Part shown: piece after piece, positions 1 to 5,892 of the stretch
Position numbering within the stretch: position 1 is the first letter of the stretch
Layout: each line of letters begins with the position of its first letter
From: SLID01 sp041667545
GTDB taxonomy: Bacteria > Omnitrophota > Gorgyraeia > Tantalellales > Tantalellaceae
Reading direction: 5' to 3'
Assembly (NCBI GenBank): GCA_041667545.1
Contig: JBAYES010000076.1
Span: 1 to 7,180 of the forward strand
DNA length: 7,180 nucleotides
Notes under the pieces: generated by a model
Databases searched by the model: none
What the model saw: only the letters and a program-made list of their open reading frames with translations
Told to the model about the DNA's origin: nothing
Made by a program: the position numbers and the translations under genes

Positions 1-3000
1 ACTAACCCGTTAAAGGTAAAAGTGCTTAAGACATCGGCTGTAGACGGCACAAAAGCGCATTACTACGAATACGACGCGGCTTGGAAAAAGACAAAAGAAG
101 TGGGATATTCAAGCTGTGACTACGCTAATCCCAAGAACCCCGCACTTACAGGTAAATTATGGGAATATGTCTTTGATACTGATGGTGTGACAGTAGCGGA
201 ACAACTTACTTTCTATGCCAGCGGGAATATGGAATCGAAGATAATATCCACAGAAGACGGCGATATTCATGGCGGCGAGTATTATCATTGGAATGATGAC
301 GCGGGGAACACTTTGAGCCATAAGGTGCTTACTGCTGATTTCGCCCTGATAATCGGGACCAGGGCGTATTATTACGAGTATGATGCAGTTACAGGTAAAC
401 TCGCGAAAGAAGAAGGGTATTCCGCGTGTGATTATTCCGATCCTAAAGCTCCGGCACTTTCCGGTAGAGAATGGACATGGTTATACGCGGCAGACGGAGT
501 AACTGTTGTTGAAAAACTTACCTATTATTTTGGCTCCGGCGCGGTGGAATCAAAGATAATCCCCGCGGGAGACGAAGAGGGCAACGAATACTATAAATTC
601 GACGAAGAAGGCAGATTAACACATAAAATACGCAAGGAAACTGAACTGGACGGAACAAAAGCGTATTATTATGAGTACCATGAGGGAACGGCGCTCCTCT
701 CCAAGGCAGTAACTTACCGTGACGCCGAATACTTTATGGATCCGAGCGCGCCTTACCTTTTCACAATGATAGCCGTGGAACAATATGATATCAACGGCGA
801 TCTGACAGCCAGGTTCACTTATTATGACAATGTGTACAACCGAATGAAGACAAGCGAACTTCCAGACGGTACAATATATGAGTATGCGGATGAGGGCTGG
901 ATGGGCCAGGGGTACGGCAGGCTTATAAAGGAAACAAAGCCCGACGGGACATACAAACTTTTTACCAGTTATTTTCCCGGAACCAACCAGTCCAGATATG
1001 TTTCGGAATATGATGCTTTTGGGAATCTGCAGGTGACATACGAATATCAGCAGGACGGGGTTTTTATCGAGGCGGTATATCCCGTAGAAGGTGAAAAAAG
1101 GTATTTGTCCGGGAACATTGAAGCGTTATGGAAAGCGGAAGCCGATGAATGGGGATCGGTATATTACCATTTCATTGATGAGGAAATATCACGAGTAGAC
1201 ACCCAGATCCTTGCCGAGGCCGATGCTGAAGGCGCCATCGCGTACTATTATGAGTATCATGGGGACACTTCCGTTATCAGCAAAAAGATACTTTACAAGT
1301 TCGCTGGCTACCTGGAGATGGATAAGAGTTATCCCTATCTTGATATAACGCTTGTCGTATACGAATATGACGCTTCCGGTAACCAGACGGCAAGATATGT
1401 GTATTATGACAACCCGGATAACCGCCTTAAGTCCCATGAAGTGGCGGATGGGACAATTTACCAGTACAGCGATGAAGATTGGAACGGGCAGGGTTATGGT
1501 GTGCTTGAAAAAGAAATAAGGCCGGACGGTTATTTCAAGACATTCAGCGATTATTACACGGGCACAGATCAGGCCAGGTTCATAAGCGAATATGACGACC
1601 ACGGCAACCTGATGGTGACTTATGAATATTCTTCTACGGGAGCGCTATTGTCACAGACCGTATACAGCGAACGTACTTACTATGATGCCGAAGGAAGGCC
1701 GGTGGTTTACTATGACGGATCAAGCCAGTACCGTACCTACACATGGGATGTTCCGGAAGATTGGCAGGTAACCGTAGATTTTTATTCGGGAATTTATGAC
1801 AGGTCGGCGGGAGCTGATATAAGCGAAAGGTCAAAAACTGTCGTGTACTATAATAACGGTGTCCTGACAAACCTGGACACGGCGACTAACGGCTGGATAA
1901 GAAAAACAGAATATACCTATGCCGCTGGCGGCCAGGATCTCACCAAACAGGAAACCTGGTACTATGACCCGAATGTGATAGAGTCTACCCTCTATGTCGG
2001 AAGCAGTGACGCTGAAGGCAGGGTCTATCTGCACTATTACCAGGAAAGACTTGCCGGACGCCCCGACAAGGTGGTTATGGCGGAAGCGCGTCCCGCGGAC
2101 AATAACGCTGTAGCCTACTACTATGAGTATTTGTCAGATGTGTCGGATACCGTTGTTAAAGTGGTGGGATTTTCGCAGGCAGATTACACCAATGTTTCCG
2201 ATCCGTTATTTGACTGGAGCCACAGGGTTATTGAGCACCTTTACACTTATTATGGCATGTGGAACAGAACGCTTTGGTACAGCGATAGCGGTAATCAGGT
2301 GAAAGAATTAAGATCCACCGGAGAAGCGAAGGTCCTCTTTGATGTCGAAGGGTTTGTGACCCAGACTTACTGGGCGATTAACGGGAACACAACCCATTAC
2401 GCTTCGGCGGCCCAGTCAGCGGCCGGCAAGGCCGACTGGTACAAGTATGGGACCACACTTGAGCTCTACACTTATTATGATAGCGGCGCGATGAGGTACA
2501 AAGACACATACACGGGTTCCTGGGGGAACTGGACATGGGTTGAAAGCGCCTCGTGGAAGGAGATCGGTTTGTGGGATGGTTGGCTTACCGAGCCCGCCCG
2601 CGAAGCTCCGGCTGAGCCCGAGAAACCTCAAAGGACAGGTCTTGAGTCCATTAACCTCGTGGACACATCTTTGTACCTGCCGGGGATGGAAGATCTTTCA
2701 AAGGAACTTGGCGTTTTTTACCAGGATGTCTCATCTCTCAAGGAAAGCTATTCCGGAGATGGAGTTACAATAGCCTTACTTGATAGCGGCGTAGACTCCG
2801 AAGTTATCGAGAGAAATATACTGGCGAGTTACGACCTGACTTCAGAAGCGTCTAGTTACGCCGATCTTCTCGGGCACGGCACAAAGATGGCGCGGATAAT
2901 ATCGGAAACAGCGAAAGACGCCGAAATACTGGACTTAAAAGTGTTTGACGATTCAGGGCAGACAAAATCGAGTGTTGTGTCAGACGCGATATACTACGCC

Positions 3001-3753
3001 GTGGATATGGGCGCCCGCGTTCTCTCGATGTCTTTCAGTTTGTTCCCGATAAGCGAACAGCTTGAAAAGGCTATAGATTACGCTTTTTCGAAGGGAGTGG
3101 TAATGGTAACCGCGGCCGGGAACTCATCAAGCGCGATACTTGACGCGAGTCTTGCCGCCCAGGACAAGTTGATCACCGTGGGGTCGGTCGACAGCGACGG
3201 CAAGTTCTCAGCATGGAACAATTACGGAAGCGAAATAGATCTTTACGCTCCCTGGGATGTTATGGATCTTGGGGGATTTGAGACCGAGGAGGGCGGAACA
3301 TCATATTCCGCGGCTTTTGTAACGGGACTTACGGCGCTTATATTGGAAGAAAATCCGGGATATACGGCATATGATGTTCTTGCCGAGCTTAAGATCTTGA
3401 CCTCGGGTTTCGCTCCTGTTCAAAATACTGTTCCGGAGATCGTTAAAGAAAAGATAGAAGAAGACGCCAAAAAGGCCGAGATAAAAGGGGTCAGCGTTGA
3501 TGATGTTCTTGATAAATATGACACGATAAGGAAGAATCAGGAGCTTTTCAGCGGGCATAAGATCAAGGTCACGGACGGCCCGGCAGGGTCTATGGACCAG
3601 ATGCTGTCCACTATTCCGGCTTCACAGAACCCGGTTGTAAAGAACGAAATAATATCGGTCCTGAGGAACTTTGACGCTATGTATTATACCGACGGTCCGG
3701 ATATGGGATCTATGTTTTACAGCATAGAAAAGGAGAGAAGAGAAGTAGATTAG
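1..3753 (+). CDS. Large tyrosine-rich repeat protein with C-terminal subtilisin-like (S8) protease domain, 5'-truncated
   Basis: The reading frame is open from base 1. The GTG at 22 is not a believable start because the bases before it already encode sequence that aligns with the later repeat (compare LKVKVLK with LSHKVLT), so the N-terminus and any signal peptide lie outside the window. About 1250 residues are visible. Roughly the first 860 are Tyr/Asp/Gly-rich repeats loosely resembling YD/Rhs or YwqK-like repeats. A Pro/Glu-rich linker (2590-2631) follows, then a compact S8 domain with Asp (2782-2784), His in GHGT (2875-2877), oxyanion Asn in AAGNSS (3121-3123) and Ser in GGTSYSAA (3301-3303). 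A tail of about 115 residues follows (3406-3750), partly charged and helical-looking, with no visible sorting or membrane anchor. No I9-type propeptide lies just before the protease. A secreted or surface-exposed protein is inferred, not shown. The protease call is strong; the biological role is unknown. Confidence 0.9.
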   Translation, partial: TNPLKVKVLKTSAVDGTKAHYYEYDAAWKKTKEVGYSSCDYANPKNPALTGKLWEYVFDTDGVTVAEQLTFYASGNMESKIISTEDGDIHGGEYYHWNDDAGNTLSHKVLTADFALIIGTRAYYYEYDAVTGKLAKEEGYSACDYSDPKAPALSGREWTWLYAADGVTVVEKLTYYFGSGAVESKIIPAGDEEGNEYYKFDEEGRLTHKIRKETELDGTKAYYYEYHEGTALLSKAVTYRDAEYFMDPSAPYLFTMIAVEQYDINGDLTARFTYYDNVYNRMKTSELPDGTIYEYADEGWMGQGYGRLIKETKPDGTYKLFTSYFPGTNQSRYVSEYDAFGNLQVTYEYQQDGVFIEAVYPVEGEKRYLSGNIEALWKAEADEWGSVYYHFIDEEISRVDTQILAEADAEGAIAYYYEYHGDTSVISKKILYKFAGYLEMDKSYPYLDITLVVYEYDASGNQTARYVYYDNPDNRLKSHEVADGTIYQYSDEDWNGQGYGVLEKEIRPDGYFKTFSDYYTGTDQARFISEYDDHGNLMVTYEYSSTGALLSQTVYSERTYYDAEGRPVVYYDGSSQYRTYTWDVPEDWQVTVDFYSGIYDRSAGADISERSKTVVYYNNGVLTNLDTATNGWIRKTEYTYAAGGQDLTKQETWYYDPNVIESTLYVGSSDAEGRVYLHYYQERLAGRPDKVVMAEARPADNNAVAYYYEYLSDVSDTVVKVVGFSQADYTNVSDPLFDWSHRVIEHLYTYYGMWNRTLWYSDSGNQVKELRSTGEAKVLFDVEGFVTQTYWAINGNTTHYASAAQSAAGKADWYKYGTTLELYTYYDSGAMRYKDTYTGSWGNWTWVESASWKEIGLWDGWLTEPAREAPAEPEKPQRTGLESINLVDTSLYLPGMEDLSKELGVFYQDVSSLKESYSGDGVTIALLDSGVDSEVIERNILASYDLTSEASSYADLLGHGTKMARIISETAKDAEILDLKVFDDSGQTKSSVVSDAIYYAVDMGARVLSMSFSLFPISEQLEKAIDYAFSKGVVMVTAAGNSSSAILDASLAAQDKLITVGSVDSDGKFSAWNNYGSEIDLYAPWDVMDLGGFETEEGGTSYSAAFVTGLTALILEENPGYTAYDVLAELKILTSGFAPVQNTVPEIVKEKIEEDAKKAEIKGVSVDDVLDKYDTIRKNQELFSGHKIKVTDGPAGSMDQMLSTIPASQNPVVKNEIISVLRNFDAMYYTDGPDMGSMFYSIEKERREVD
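55..2505 (+). repeat. Protein-level tandem repeats, AxYYEY-type modules (five copies) and two long super-units
   Basis: Five copies of an A-x-Y-Y-E-Y motif begin at 55, 364, 661, 1240 and 2113, giving spacings of 103, 99, 193 and 291 codons. Each is followed about 15 residues later by a second block of the type GYSxCDYxxPxxPxL, well kept in copies 1-2 and degraded in copies 3-5 (for example TYRDAEYFMDPSAPYL). A YY-x-x-GxMxxK-like hairpin motif then recurs (for example FYASGNMESK, YYFGSGAVESK, YYDSGAMRYK). Copies 3 and 4 carry an extra half with DGTIY(E/Q)Y and GQGYG blocks (from 865 and 1447, 194 codons apart). These two halves match at about 60% of residues over some 62 positions, by my own alignment. 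The DNA copies have diverged, so these are old duplications. Confidence 0.8.
2740..3405 (+). other. Subtilase (peptidase S8) catalytic domain within the large repeat protein
   Basis: This segment encodes a compact subtilisin fold of about 220 residues. The order is a beta strand ending ALLDSGVD (catalytic Asp), LGHGT (catalytic His 31 residues later), a strand and helix with VLSMSFS, VVMVTAAGNSS (oxyanion Asn), ITVGSVDSDGKFSAWNNYG, and GGTSYSAAFVTG (catalytic Ser 142 residues after His). These are the hallmark S8 motifs in the right order and spacing. The usual GTSMAAP is GTSYSAA here: the Ser is kept but the Pro is lost, which is within known variation. All four active-site residues are present, so the domain is predicted to be catalytically competent. 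Confidence 0.93.
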
Positions 3754-3793
3754 GAGTTTTGGGATTCTTCGGTCGGCCTTACGACCCCCTCCT
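3752..3793 (+). terminator. Possible weak hairpin after the repeat-protease gene
   Basis: AGGAG (3752-3756, overlapping the stop codon) can pair with CTCCT (3789-3793). Inside it GGTCG (3771-3775) pairs with CGACC (3782-3786) around a six-base loop. There is no run of T after the structure and the inner gap is unpaired, so it is a poor intrinsic terminator. It is listed as the only terminator candidate between the two genes. Confidence 0.25.
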
Positions 3794-3850
3794 TCCATCC
3801 AAGACGGAGATAAAAACCGTAAAGAGGCTGGAATTTTGCGGAAAAGGATG

Positions 3851-3856
3851 TATAAT
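3851..3856 (+). promoter_or_regulatory. Putative -10 box of a promoter for the first PilZ gene
   Basis: A perfect TATAAT (3851-3856) lies in an AT-rich patch and is directly preceded by TG, close to but not exactly an extended -10. No good -35 is seen: the 17-bp-spaced hexamer CTGGAA (3828-3833) matches TTGACA at only three positions. If used, transcription would begin near 3863 and give a leader of about 60 nt containing the inverted repeat at 3882-3901. Confidence 0.45.
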
Positions 3857-3881
3857 ATATAACAGGTTTGGGATGGGAGCG

Positions 3882-3901
3882 TAACGTTCTTTCAAACGTT
3901 A
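3882..3901 (+). promoter_or_regulatory. Perfect 7-bp inverted repeat immediately upstream of the PilZ gene ribosome binding site
   Basis: TAACGTT (3882-3888) and AACGTTA (3895-3901) are perfect inverted copies separated by CTTTCA. The right arm ends two bases before a GGAGGT Shine-Dalgarno-like sequence (3904-3909). It could be an mRNA hairpin beside the ribosome binding site or a dyad operator for a DNA-binding protein; the sequence cannot decide. The stem is AT-rich and only moderately stable. Confidence 0.35.
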
Positions 3902-3921
3902 ACGGAGGTAAGGGGGTAAAA

Positions 3922-4341
3922 GTGAATGAAACCTTGGAAAAAAGGAAGTATCCGAGAGTGAAGACCTATATCCCGGTCAGAGTAAGAAAGTTGAAAGATG
4001 GTATGGTCGCGGAAGGGGAAAGTTCAATCACGAAGAACCTCAGTACGGGGGGTATCCGGTTCAGAACGGCAGAGTTCATTTCTATGGCCTGCAGGCTTAT
4101 ATTGGAGTTGGATATCCCGATGTTCACAAGGCCCGTAAAGGCCATTTCGAAAGTGGCCTGGATCAGGAAAATGCCTACGGGAAATGATTATGAAGTGGGT
4201 AACCATTTTCTTGATATGTCAAAGGAGGATAAAGAACTTGTTTCGGAATACGTGAGCAGTTTGAACATGTATAACGATGAGGATGTCACCGAATTTGACG
4301 CGGCGCAGGAAGGCGCCAGAGATATTTCCGGCGCTGTTTAG
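3922..4341 (+). CDS. PilZ domain protein, probable c-di-GMP receptor (first of pair)
   Basis: This 139-residue protein is essentially one PilZ domain. Both c-di-GMP contact motifs are intact: RKYPR (R8-x3-R12) and NLSTGG (N39, S41, G44). The strands that follow include LILELDIP and AISKVAWIRK, then VGNHFLDM and a closing helix EDKELVSEYV. A roughly 25-residue acidic tail ends the protein. There is no signal peptide, membrane segment or output domain, so it is predicted to be cytoplasmic and to act by binding partners. The GTG at 3922 was chosen because AGGGGG (3911-3916) and GGAGGT (3904-3909) precede it and the protein then begins just before the domain. A TTG at 3868 would add 18 residues translated from the leader inverted repeat and is unlikely. 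It is a paralogue of the next gene (about 45% identity across the domain). Its target process (motility, pili, exopolysaccharide) is unknown. Confidence 0.88.
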   Translation: MNETLEKRKYPRVKTYIPVRVRKLKDGMVAEGESSITKNLSTGGIRFRTAEFISMACRLILELDIPMFTRPVKAISKVAWIRKMPTGNDYEVGNHFLDMSKEDKELVSEYVSSLNMYNDEDVTEFDAAQEGARDISGAV

Positions 4342-4381
4342 GTGAGTGTAAGCGATAAAGAGAATTAAAACAGATCCGTAA

Positions 4382-4400
4382 ACGGGGCGGTTAACTCCGT
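4382..4400 (+). promoter_or_regulatory. Small hairpin upstream of the second PilZ gene
   Basis: ACGGGG (4382-4387) can pair with CTCCGT (4395-4400), with one G-U pair and a seven-base loop, 12 nt before the Shine-Dalgarno of the next gene. Both PilZ genes therefore have a short hairpin shortly before their ribosome binding site, but the sequences differ. It has no U tract and no clear promoter accompanies it, so the second gene may be co-transcribed with the first. Confidence 0.25.
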
Positions 4401-4412
4401 CAACAGTGGTTA

Positions 4413-4416
4413 GGAG
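4413..4416 (+). promoter_or_regulatory. Ribosome binding site fixing the start of the second PilZ gene
   Basis: GGAG (within AGGAGAAG) lies 7 nt before the ATG at 4424. This decides for that ATG over the in-frame GTG at 4406, which would place the Shine-Dalgarno inside the coding region. Confidence 0.75.
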
Positions 4417-4423
4417 AAGTAAG

Positions 4424-4786
4424 ATGATACAGGAAGAGAAAAACGAACAGCGAAAGCATCAGAGATTCATGGCGCATCTGCCGGTGAAATATAGGAAACT
4501 CAGCGAGCCATGGAGTGTTATGAAAAACGGTACGGTGACAACTAATCTCAGTAAAGGCGGCGTCAATTTCAGGGCTAAGGAATTTATGCCAAAGTCCGGA
4601 AGGCTGGTTATGGAACTTGACGTGCCTAACAGGAAACCCTTGAAGGCAATATCCAGAGTTGCCTGGATACTCCGGTCCCAGCATGGTGAAGATTATGATG
4701 TTGGTAATCAGTTTTTGGAAATGACCCGTGAAGACAAAGACGCGTTGTTTTCTTATATAACCGATCAGTCCGCGAAAAATATCTGA
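4424..4786 (+). CDS. PilZ domain protein, probable c-di-GMP receptor (second of pair)
   Basis: This 120-residue protein consists almost wholly of a PilZ domain. The binding motifs are intact: RKHQR (R10-x3-R14) and NLSKGG (N41, S43, G46). The same strand pattern as its neighbour follows (RLVMELDVP, KAISRVAWIL, VGNQFLEM) and the same closing helix (EDKDALFSYI). It lacks the acidic C-terminal tail of the first PilZ protein and has a more charged N-terminus. There is no signal peptide or membrane span, so it is predicted to be cytoplasmic. The 82-nt gap from the upstream gene holds a small hairpin but no convincing promoter, so one transcript for both is plausible. The stop codon overlaps the left arm of the GC-rich hairpin that begins at 4785, which probably marks the end of this unit. 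The pair most likely arose by tandem duplication followed by divergence. Confidence 0.88.
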   Translation: MIQEEKNEQRKHQRFMAHLPVKYRKLSEPWSVMKNGTVTTNLSKGGVNFRAKEFMPKSGRLVMELDVPNRKPLKAISRVAWILRSQHGEDYDVGNQFLEMTREDKDALFSYITDQSAKNI

Positions 4787-4817
4787 TAGCTCGCGCGCAG
4801 AAAACGCGCGCGCTATC
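4785..4817 (+). terminator. Strong GC-rich hairpin at the end of the PilZ pair
   Basis: GATAGC (4785-4790) pairs with GCTATC (4812-4817) and GCGCGC (4793-4798) pairs with GCGCGC (4806-4811). There is a 2-nt bulge (TC) and a seven-base A-rich loop (4799-4805), giving a 12-bp stem. It starts inside the stop codon of the second PilZ gene. No T run follows, so it may be a Rho-independent terminator of the tract-less kind, an mRNA 3'-end stabiliser, or both. The alternating CG arms are self-complementary, so other registers are possible. Confidence 0.55.
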
Positions 4818-4834
4818 GGGAAAAGTGTGTCCCG
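4817..4834 (+). other. Second small hairpin abutting the GC-rich hairpin
   Basis: CGGGA (4817-4821) and TCCCG (4830-4834) form a 5-bp stem with an eight-base loop, sharing one base with the previous hairpin, so the two would compete at that base. It sits 11 nt before the -35 box of the bamD promoter. It may belong to the termination region; its independent role is uncertain. Confidence 0.3.
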
Positions 4835-4845
4835 TCCTTAATGCG

Positions 4846-4875
4846 TTGACAACCCGCCTCAAATTGATATAGAAT
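4846..4875 (+). promoter_or_regulatory. Near-consensus sigma-70 promoter for the bamD-lptE-holA unit
   Basis: A perfect TTGACA (4846-4851) is followed after 18 bp by TAGAAT (4870-4875), a 5/6 match to TATAAT. An alternative -10, TATAGA (4868-4873), has a 16-bp spacer. Predicted transcription start is near 4882, leaving a leader of about 48 nt before the ATG at 4930. The in-frame TTG at 4897 would be only about 15 nt from that start, which argues for the ATG. Confidence 0.72.
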
Positions 4876-4929
4876 TGGAAAGTCAGTGAAACCCGTTTGC
4901 CACGTAAAAGAGATACCGGTTATCCAATT

Positions 4930-5892
4930 ATGATTAAGAGATATTTTTATACAGTTTTGTTGTTTCTTGCCGCGATGCTTTTTTTTGAAAGTACCGCAGG
5001 CGCTTTCTGGATATTCACGCCTAAAGATAAAAAGTTCGTTAATCCCAAGCACGCGGTAAAAGACACTCCGGAAGAACAGTTTGAGTGGGCGATGAGATTT
5101 TACGAGTCCGGCGATTTTAAAAGGGCCTCGGACGAATTTACAAGGCTAACGGAAAGCTATAGCGCCTCTGATGTAGCCCCCGAGGCGCAGTACTATGCAG
5201 CAAGGTCTTACGAAGAGCAGGGAAGGTACTGGTTCGCCTACCAGAACTATAAGAAGACTATAGACAACTATCCTTATACAAGAAGGCTGGATGAGATCAT
5301 AGAGAGGCTCTACAACCTGGCGGGTACGGTGGAGAGCGCAGAAACCGCTAAAATAATGGGTATTGAGCTTTCGGAATCCATGGACAGAGCCGCTGAGATG
5401 TATAAGACCATAGTGAATGCCAGCCCCTTCAGTCCATATGCGGACAAGTCCCTGTACAGGTTGGGAGATGTAAACCGCCGTATAAGAAAATACGAGGATG
5501 CCATGCAGGCATATTCAAGAATATTGTCGGATTATCCCGATAGTCCGCTTGTTCCGGAAGCCAGGTATCAGCTCGCTTTCACCAAGTATGAGGCATCGCT
5601 TGACCCCGAATATGACCAGGAAAGCACGGATCAGGCGCTGAAGGATTTCAAAGAAATTGCCGCCACGACGCCCATACCCGCGGTGGCGGGCGAGGCCGAA
5701 AAGGTGCTCTCGGAATTAAGGGAGCGCAAGGCCGACAGTACCATAAAAATAGCCGAATTTTATGAAAAGCAGGGAAGGTACGCGAGCGCCATAATGTATT
5801 ATGATTCGGTAAGAGGAAAGTTCGAGGGTACTTCCGCGGCCGAGTACGCGGAAGAGCGTATAAAACACCTGGAAGGCAGGATGAAAAAATGA
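4930..5892 (+). CDS. bamD: BamD-like outer-membrane assembly TPR protein, secreted but not a lipoprotein
   Basis: The product is 320 residues. Residues 1-25 form a Sec signal peptide: MIKR, a hydrophobic core, and a cleavage site after STAGA. The mature part is made of tetratricopeptide-type helical repeats (EEQFEWAMRFYESGDFKRA, EAQYYAARSYEEQGRYWFAY, KSLYRLGDVNRRIRKYEDAM, then EARYQLAFTKYEA). It carries the BamD-typical stretch DQESTDQALKDFKEI and the final IAEFYEKQGRYASAIMYYDSV repeat. BamD helps BamA insert beta-barrel proteins into the outer membrane and works from the periplasmic face. Proteobacterial BamD is about 245 residues and lipid-anchored; this one is longer and has no cysteine at all, so it cannot be acylated. 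ATG 4930 is preferred over TTG 4897 because it gives a clean signal peptide and a reasonable leader, although its Shine-Dalgarno is weak. It overlaps lptE by 4 nt. A general periplasmic TPR protein is the alternative reading. Confidence 0.78.
   Translation: MIKRYFYTVLLFLAAMLFFESTAGAFWIFTPKDKKFVNPKHAVKDTPEEQFEWAMRFYESGDFKRASDEFTRLTESYSASDVAPEAQYYAARSYEEQGRYWFAYQNYKKTIDNYPYTRRLDEIIERLYNLAGTVESAETAKIMGIELSESMDRAAEMYKTIVNASPFSPYADKSLYRLGDVNRRIRKYEDAMQAYSRILSDYPDSPLVPEARYQLAFTKYEASLDPEYDQESTDQALKDFKEIAATTPIPAVAGEAEKVLSELRERKADSTIKIAEFYEKQGRYASAIMYYDSVRGKFEGTSAAEYAEERIKHLEGRMKK

Noticed and set aside
22..24. GTG at 22 as the true start of the large gene
   Set aside because: The seven codons before it are in frame and continue the repeat homology, so the gene extends beyond the left edge.
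1189..1602. Antisense open frame of 137 codons inside the repeat gene
   Set aside because: It lies opposite a strongly supported coding frame with repeat conservation. Its translation has no domain and no ribosome binding site was evident. Long shadow frames are expected opposite Tyr-rich repeats.
1..2640. Assignment of the array as a true Rhs core or polymorphic toxin
   Set aside because: The repeats share Y-D-x-x-G flavour, but no Rhs core signature ending in the conserved PxxxxDPxGL motif is present, and no immunity gene follows. Only a loose resemblance is claimed.
2540..2773. Second + strand open frame of 77 codons overlapping the linker and protease start
   Set aside because: It is an off-frame reading of the protease gene with no independent ribosome binding site or recognisable product.
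3857..3921. c-di-GMP riboswitch in the PilZ leader
   Set aside because: The leader is only about 60 nt, too short for a class I or II aptamer, and lacks their conserved core bases. Only one simple hairpin is visible.
4897..4929. TTG start at 4897 for bamD
   Set aside because: It would put charged residues PRKRD and extra sequence before the signal peptide and would lie about 15 nt from the predicted transcription start.
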